Shown in pieces: positions 58,293 to 64,000 of a stretch of 64,000 nucleotides of DNA. Below the pieces are notes generated by a model that was not told where the DNA came from, did no database searches, and saw only the letters and a program-made list of their open reading frames with translations. Both the position numbers and the translations under genes were made by a program. Within the stretch, counting starts at the first letter, position 1. Every line of letters begins with the position of its first letter. Source of the stretch: Macrophomina tecta (lineage: Eukaryota > Ascomycota > Dothideomycetes > Botryosphaeriales > Botryosphaeriaceae); NCBI GenBank assembly GCA_024180945.1, contig JAKSGN010000035.1, positions 2,356,001-2,420,000 on the forward strand, written 5' to 3'.

Positions 58293-59529
58293 TGTGGGGA
58301 CGATACAGTTCAAAACAGATCAGAGTGGAGCCAGAGAAGCGGCGGCGGGCGGTCGGTCATGAGGAGCGCTCTCTTTGCAGTATTTGATGCGGCAGCCACG
58401 CGATCACAGACGCGGTGCGACTAGACATTTGCGCGTCCATCCCGGAGCCAAGGACGTATGCCTCATGGCAGACAGACCCTGATGGATGATGTATAATTGC
58501 TTTTCTGACGTGCCGCAGCGCTGATTAACTGCAGGCGGGCACGCATACAGAGACGCCAAGCGAATACCGTTGCGGGAGGCGCACGGGCAGTTTAGTGCAG
58601 CTTACGCCACGCAGGCCCGATGGAGTGGTTCAAATGAGAGCACAATAGGTCAGGAGCCGGCCGGAAAAATATGTGGAAAACGGGGTGCTGGGAGGCTGCA
58701 TTGTTGCTGGCGCGGAGGTTGACTCGAAGTGGTGTGAGAGGCGGGTTGCACGTCAAGGCGGCGCCAGGATGCTTGGAAACGACGGACGCTGCTTGTTTGC
58801 CGAGTCAAGGAGACGCTGCGCCGCACAAGCGTCCTGGTCATTGCTTGGCCAGAGGTGCAGGGGTTGGGTCTGCACTGAAGAGCACACGGCAGATGGATGG
58901 TGATTGGCGATGAGTCCTGTGCGACATGACGCTGCACTTTCCGTCGCACATTGCAAAAAATGCAGCCTTGTGAAGCCATACCCACCCGCTGTCGGTCAGC
59001 CTCCAAATTCAAACGTCAGCCATGTGTTGACGGGGCAGGTTGTGAGAAGCAGATCTCATCCAGCAGAGTGGTAGCGGTCGAAGTGGGGCCGTGGGTGCAT
59101 CCCTTTATTCCCGCCGGACCGCCCCATCCGCACACCTCCATTGGCCATGGCTGTCCATCTCGGACATCCCGCCCAACCACCCTGTCCACAGACCACTCCC
59201 CTCGTGGTAGGTAGGTAAGCGTGCGTTCTGACCACACCACCGTTGATAGGGCCAGCCCTTCATCTGTCTTGCGCGTACGGCCTTTTCCTTGCTCCTGTGC
59301 CCCCTCGCTCTTCTGGTGCTGACACCGCCCCGCCTGCTACAGTGCAACATGCCTTCCGCTCCTGGTATAGAACCACGCATTCTGCATCTTTACAGGTTAC
59401 CCGGCAGATGCACGCCCGCTGAATGGCTACTTTTGTCTGCCCATGCCCGGCGACAGCACGTAGACCTCCCCTTCCCCATCCATCTCATCTCTTGTTCTGC
59501 AGCGCAGACACCAGAGACATCATCCCATC
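58293..59529. other. Divergent promoter region between rhodopsin-type and MFS genes
   Basis: About 1.2 kb without a supported gene separates the starts of two divergently read genes. Short frames here are overlapping and featureless. No clear TATA box was found. Confidence 0.5.
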
Positions 59530-61321
59530 ATGAGCATCAAGGCGCCTGAAGTCACGGCGTCCGAGGCCTCGACCCCGAGGACCGCCTCCGAGCACCTCCC
59601 CGACACGCCCTTCGACCCCCAGATCGAACGGCGCATCTTGCGTAAGCTGGACTTCAAAGTTGTGCCGCTGCTGTGCATCCTATTCCTGGTATCGTTCATT
59701 GACAGGTAATGCAACTCCATCTCAGCCCCTTCTCTGTGCTACATTCCATCAACCGATCCTGACGCTCCTACCCAGGTCCAATATCGCCAATGCGAAAATC
59801 CAGGGCATGGACAAAGACCTGGGCCTGCACGGCAATCAATACAACATGGCCGTCATGGTCTTCACTCTGGCCTATGTGATCTTTGGCATCCCAGCCAATC
59901 TCATCTTCAAGAAGTTTGGCCCGAAGACTCTTAGTGTCATGATGCTGTTTTGGGGTACGTCAGGTCAAGCTTCAGCCACAGTGCCATCTTCTGATCCTGT
60001 GTTCCCCCTGCAGGCATCACCGTCATCGGACAGGGCGTTACGAAAAATGCAGGCGGCCTTATTGCCTGCAGGTTCCTGGAAGGCATCATGGAAGCTGGCT
60101 TCGTTCCCGGTTGCGCGTACCTGATTGGTAGCTACTACAAGAAGGACGAATTTCTGAAACGGTACACCGTCTTCTTCAGCGCAGCCATTGCCGCGGGCGC
60201 CTTCAATGGCGTAAGCACTCTGCTACCCCTCCCAACCATCAAGACTGATACCTATAGTTACTCGCAACCTTGATCTCCAAGATGGACGGAGTTGGCAATT
60301 ACGAAGGGTGGCGCTGGTAGGGATACATTGCATCTCCAACCGCAAACCCTCCAACCGGGGCTACACTGACACGATCGCCACCAGGATCTTCATCATTGAA
60401 GGCCTCATCACCGTCGTCTTCAGCTTCTGTTCTGTCTTCTGGATCGTCCCCTTCCCAGAGAACAACAAAAAGTTCACGCCGGAAGAGAAGGCCGTGCTCC
60501 TCGCTCGCGTGCGAGACGATGGCGGGGAAGTGCACCACGACAAGCTCGACCCCAAGCGCTTCTTCAAATACATGCTCGACTGGAAGATCTGGCTCTGGTA
60601 AGCTCGCTGCCCCCCCATCGCACCAACCCTCCACCACCACGACGCCAACAAAACACTAACCCCCGCCCGCCTTCCACACAGCGTCCTCACCTACCTCGGC
60701 GCCGAAGAAAACGCGGCGTCAGTCGTCGCCTTCCAACCGTCGATCCTCAAAGGGCTCGGCTACACCGCGACGCAGGCGCAAATCCACAGCATCCCCATCT
60801 ACGCGGCCTCCTTCGTCTTCTCGCTGACGTGCGCGTACCTGTCCGAGCGGCTGCGGCAGCGCTACCTCTTCGGCATGCTGGGCAGCATCATCAGCGTGGT
60901 CGGACTCGCCGTCCAGCTCGCACAGCCCCCGTCCTACAAGATCCGCTACATGGGCATGTTCTTCGTCACCGCGGGGCCGTACCTGACCATGCCGATCACC
61001 GTCGTGTGGAACGCCATCAACGTGGGCAAAGGGTACAAGCGCACCGTGGCGTTCGCGTGCGTGATCGCGCTGGGCAACTGCGGCGCGTTTGTGGCGAGCA
61101 ACGTGTTCATCACAGAAGAAGCGCCGCGGTATCCGACAGGCTTTAGCACGAACATGGGGTTCATCGTGCTGTCGCTCGTGTCGCAGACGGTGCTGTATGT
61201 TGCACTGAGGGTTGAGAATGCCAGGAGGGAGGGGAGGAGGAGGGAGTTGCCGGCCGTGTTGGATGAGAAGCTGTACGAAGATATGGGGGATCAGCATCCG
61301 GACTTTAGATACCAGTTGTAG
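59530..61321 (+). CDS. MFS anion:cation symporter (allantoate/nicotinate permease-like, Dal5 family), 487 residues
   Basis: Six exons fit in phase: 59530-59705, 59776-59954, 60014-60210, 60258-60316, 60385-60597 and 60682-61321. Twelve helices are predicted. Family text: LRKLDFKVVPLLCILFLVSFIDRSNIANAKIQGM at helix 1 is diagnostic of the ACS family. It is followed by YVIFGIPANLIFKKFGPK (helix 2 and loop 2-3), ACRFLEGIMEAGFVPG (helix 4), GYEGWRW-like NYEGWRW before IFIIEGLITVVF (helix 6), and PYLTMPITVVWNAINVGKGYKRTVA in the second half. Members carry allantoate, nicotinate, pantothenate, biotin or related acids with protons. The substrate here is not determined. Confidence 0.92.
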
Positions 61322-62325
61322 AAGTGGGCGAGCATCTTCTCGGGCGTTGTGGTGGCGGTGGTTATGTTGTGCCTGTGGTGATTCAGGTCTTTGGAAGGAG
61401 ATTTGCAACTATTTCCCTGCATTTAAGCAATTAAAAGCAACAAACTTGTCATGTATTGTCAAAAGAATGGTTATTTCTGTGCCGTGTTAACATGGTCGGC
61501 GCAGCTTGAAGAGAGTCGGCCAGCCGGGAAGCCTGCAGTGACTGTTAAGTGGCCCTTTTTTTTTTCTTTTTTTTTTTTTAACAAAAGCTCAAGTGCTGTG
61601 CGAATAGCCTGTCTCGAAAAATATGTGGAAGGCAGGCGACTGAAAAAATTCCGCGTTCTGTGGAACCTACCCAGCGAGCAATGACCGCCGTATTATAACC
61701 TACCCTTCCCCGTAGGGAGTAGAAGCATCCGTCCGGATATAAATATCTAGGGAAAGTAGTAACTTATGCGTCCGGATGAATGCCTCTACTCCTTACGCGT
61801 AATGTATACCTTACGATTCAGCAGGGGAACTGTTTCGCAGTGCGCGAAATTCTTCAACTTGCGCGGGAGGCTGAAGGTGATGGGAAGAAAGCCACAGGCC
61901 AAGGTCGCCGGGATTACATATCCGCTCCGCAGCAAGATATGCGCAAACCCTTGGGGACACTGGGGTGACACGCAGCAGGCAATGCACTACATATGGCTTG
62001 CATCAGACTAGCCACTCACTGGATGTGCGAAGCGGATTGTGTAACCTGTGAGTCTCATGTCCACGCACATCGCAAAGCAATCTGAGAGCACTCTACTCGT
62101 GTTGGCTTGCGGATAATCCTCTATCATTCGCCTTCAAGTGTGCTGCTTAAGGTACCACTCTGCTGTTTTTCCCCCTCAGTTTTTTTCTGTTTCGCTGCTT
62201 TCGTTCTCCGACCATATCATTGTCCCTTCGATACCATCCATTGTTTCCCTTGTTCACGAATCCCTCCCTTCTTAATTCCCTCACATCAAATCCTCCCAAC
62301 ACCCAACCCCCTCACAACCTCTCCA
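61322..62325. other. Convergent 3' intergenic region
   Basis: About 1 kb between the convergent MFS gene and TEL1, with T-rich runs near 61556-61578 and a C/T-rich stretch next to the TEL1 stop. No gene is supported. Confidence 0.5.
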
Positions 62326-64000
62326 TCAACACCACGCACTCCACCCCGCGTACAACACCGCCAAGTTACGCTCATCCGTCGCCTGCTGAATCAACTCGGC
62401 TACCGCCGCCGCACTACTCAACGCCTTACTCAACTTCCTCTCCACCACACTCAACGCCCTCCCCGCCTCCCCCTGCACCTCTTCATCCTTCTTGCGCCTA
62501 TTCGGCAACTCCAGCAAGAAACGCTGCTCCTGCTCCTCGCTGACGCCACTGAGATCGTTATCGGGCACAGTGGTACCGCCATCACCGCCCTTACCATCTC
62601 CGCCAGCAGCAGCGGCCTCATTCTGGGCAGCAGCTTCTTGCATCTTCTTTGCCTTGAGCGGTGAAACACTCCACGAGTAGAGAGGATCGTAGCGCAAGAC
62701 GTTGAGGATAGTCATGATGGAGTCACGCTCGTCGCGCAAGGTGTCGAGGGTGAACTCGCAGCAGCGGCGGAAGACACCTTCAACGCCGCTGTAGCCCATG
62801 GCGTCGACGAGATCGCGCGTGAGGCGGAACGGGACAACCTCCGGCACGGGCAGCACTCGGCCGGCCTCGAAAGCCACGCCCAGATCGATATGTACCGCTT
62901 CGCCCGACTGCTGGTCGAGCAGGATGTTGTGGCAGTGGCGGTCGCCGAGCCCGAGCACGTGGCCGAGGATGCTGATGGCGGCCGTGCTGCGCGTGTACGC
63001 GAGCCGCTTTTCGAACCAGTCGTCCGGGTCCTCAAAGCGCTCGAGGAAAAAATAGCGCAACACTGGGTGGAAGTTGCGGCAGACTTCGCGGTATACTTTC
63101 AGCCGTTCTTCATGATTGTGGGTTGCGATTTCCGCGATCTTCTTGCGGCATGTGTTCTGTTCCATGTCTTTAGGGAAATAGGTTTTGTGTGCTACATCCA
63201 GGTAGTTCATCAGTGGCATAGTGTTTTGCACAAACTCGATGACGCCCGAGCGGTGGCTGAGTGGAACGACCTTGTAGGTTCTGATGTTGAGATTGCGCAG
63301 TCGAGTTGCGGTATGGCTTCGTAGAAGGAGGCTAACGTGCTCAAAGACCTGTTCCATGATAGCATCCTGCCTCAAGTCGTCGTTGCCGGATTTGTACTGA
63401 AGTCAAAGTCAGCAGTTTTTATACAATATTTGTAATGGGAAAACTGACCAACTGCTTGTATAGTCGACCATTGGTGGCTATGGCAGTTACCGTTTTCGGC
63501 TGACTTAGACCATTGGCGATGCCCATAGTCGGCTTGAAGCCACTGACCTTGGGAACGTTCCGATAGTCTCCGCTGTTGTTCACTGGAATATCCATGGTGA
63601 TAGGTGGGACCTTGAGGTCCGGAATCGTTGCTATGAGTTTCTTAGAGTATGGGTAGCGCCGCATTTCATAGTCTTTTCCCATCTTAAACATTGATTGGTC
63701 AACAAACATAGCCAAGTCATTGTATACAGTGTTTGCCTTGGTGATGCGGTCCCAGATGTCGTGGCTAGCCTTGTCAGCCTTCAATTGCCTACCAATACTC
63801 TTGGCAGCAGCGTTGCGGGATTTAGCGGTCTCATCTTTGAGCTTGTCGTTGTTGGAGCCGGCATATATATGGTTCATACCATGGTACGGATGGTCTTTAC
63901 AGATCCGGAACACTAGCGCAGAGAGAATCTGTTGAAAATCGGAGCTTTCGTCTTGTAGACGCGACGAGAGTTGGTTCATAAGAACGACGAACTTGCCACT
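62326..64000 (-). CDS. TEL1: TEL1/ATM-type PI3K-like protein kinase, C-terminal 540 residues (partial)
   Basis: Two exons are visible: 64000-63449, open at the window edge, and 63396-62326, joined at phase 0 (GTCAGT donor). Visible in order: the end of the FAT region with SNNDKLKDE, the kinase N-lobe start ([15 protein letters not shown]), [19 protein letters not shown], the catalytic loop [13 protein letters not shown], the activation loop [18 protein letters not shown], then [19 protein letters not shown]. The protein ends with a FATC domain whose last residues are AGWSAWC. YAGWSAW at the C-terminus and the LPVPE text separate it from ATR/Mec1 and TOR. The kinase signals DNA double-strand breaks and maintains telomeres. 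A G/E/Q-rich insert of about 40 residues lies between kinase and FATC. The full protein should be close to 2,800-3,000 residues, most of it beyond the window. Confidence 0.95.

Overview
The window reads as nuclear DNA of a filamentous ascomycete (Pezizomycotina; the mix of families suggests Dothideomycetes, which is inference). Most genes carry short introns of about 45-80 bases with GT-AG ends and CTAAC/CTGAC-type branch sites. Families typical of such fungi are present: HET-like proteins, RTA1-like and rhodopsin-type 7TM proteins, a CorA-like membrane protein, fungal MFS carriers, a GH76 Dfg5/Dcw1-type mannosidase, a GT32 enzyme, ERG3 and the C-terminus of TEL1. I rebuilt exon structures by hand. 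Every multi-exon model given as a CDS keeps frame across all junctions.

Layout: 2.0-4.3 kb HET-like membrane protein (-); 5.8-7.2 CorA-like protein (+); 7.6-8.5 RTA1-like protein (-); 8.5-14.3 gene-poor; 14.3-15.4 7TM DUF7703-like protein (-); 15.4-18.4 gene-poor; 18.4-20.2 MFS sugar transporter (-); 20.2-26.9 gene-poor; 26.9-31.9 a 1637-residue, mostly disordered protein with an N-myristoylation signal (+); 33.0-34.2 ERG3 (+); 35.1-36.5 rhodopsin-type 7TM protein (-); 39.2-41.0 secreted SGNH hydrolase (-); 41.9-42.7 luciferase-domain gene broken by a frameshift (+); 42.9-44.4 GH76 (-); 46.0-47.0 decayed gene of unknown family (-); 47.4-48.5 GT32 MIPC-synthase-like (+); 51.0-52.4 lectin-like type II membrane protein (+); 52.4-53.6 N-terminally truncated HET-type gene (-); 53.9-56.2 ThDP-dependent enzyme (-); 57.0-58.3 second rhodopsin-type 7TM protein (-); 59.5-61.3 MFS allantoate/nicotinate-type carrier (+); 62.3-64.0 C-terminal part of TEL1 (-), running off the right edge.

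There is no sign of one co-regulated biosynthetic cluster. Several genes concern the cell envelope (ERG3 for sterols, GT32 for sphingolipid mannosylation, GH76 for GPI-mannoprotein anchoring, RTA1, lectin-like protein), but they are scattered on both strands, so joint function is only a guess. The most notable observations are three broken or truncated genes (luciferase-domain, unknown family, HET-type), the two rhodopsin-type genes that share a 37-base second exon in the same phase, and a long single-exon myristoylated scaffold-like protein. I found no tRNA, rRNA, CRISPR array or intact transposable element.
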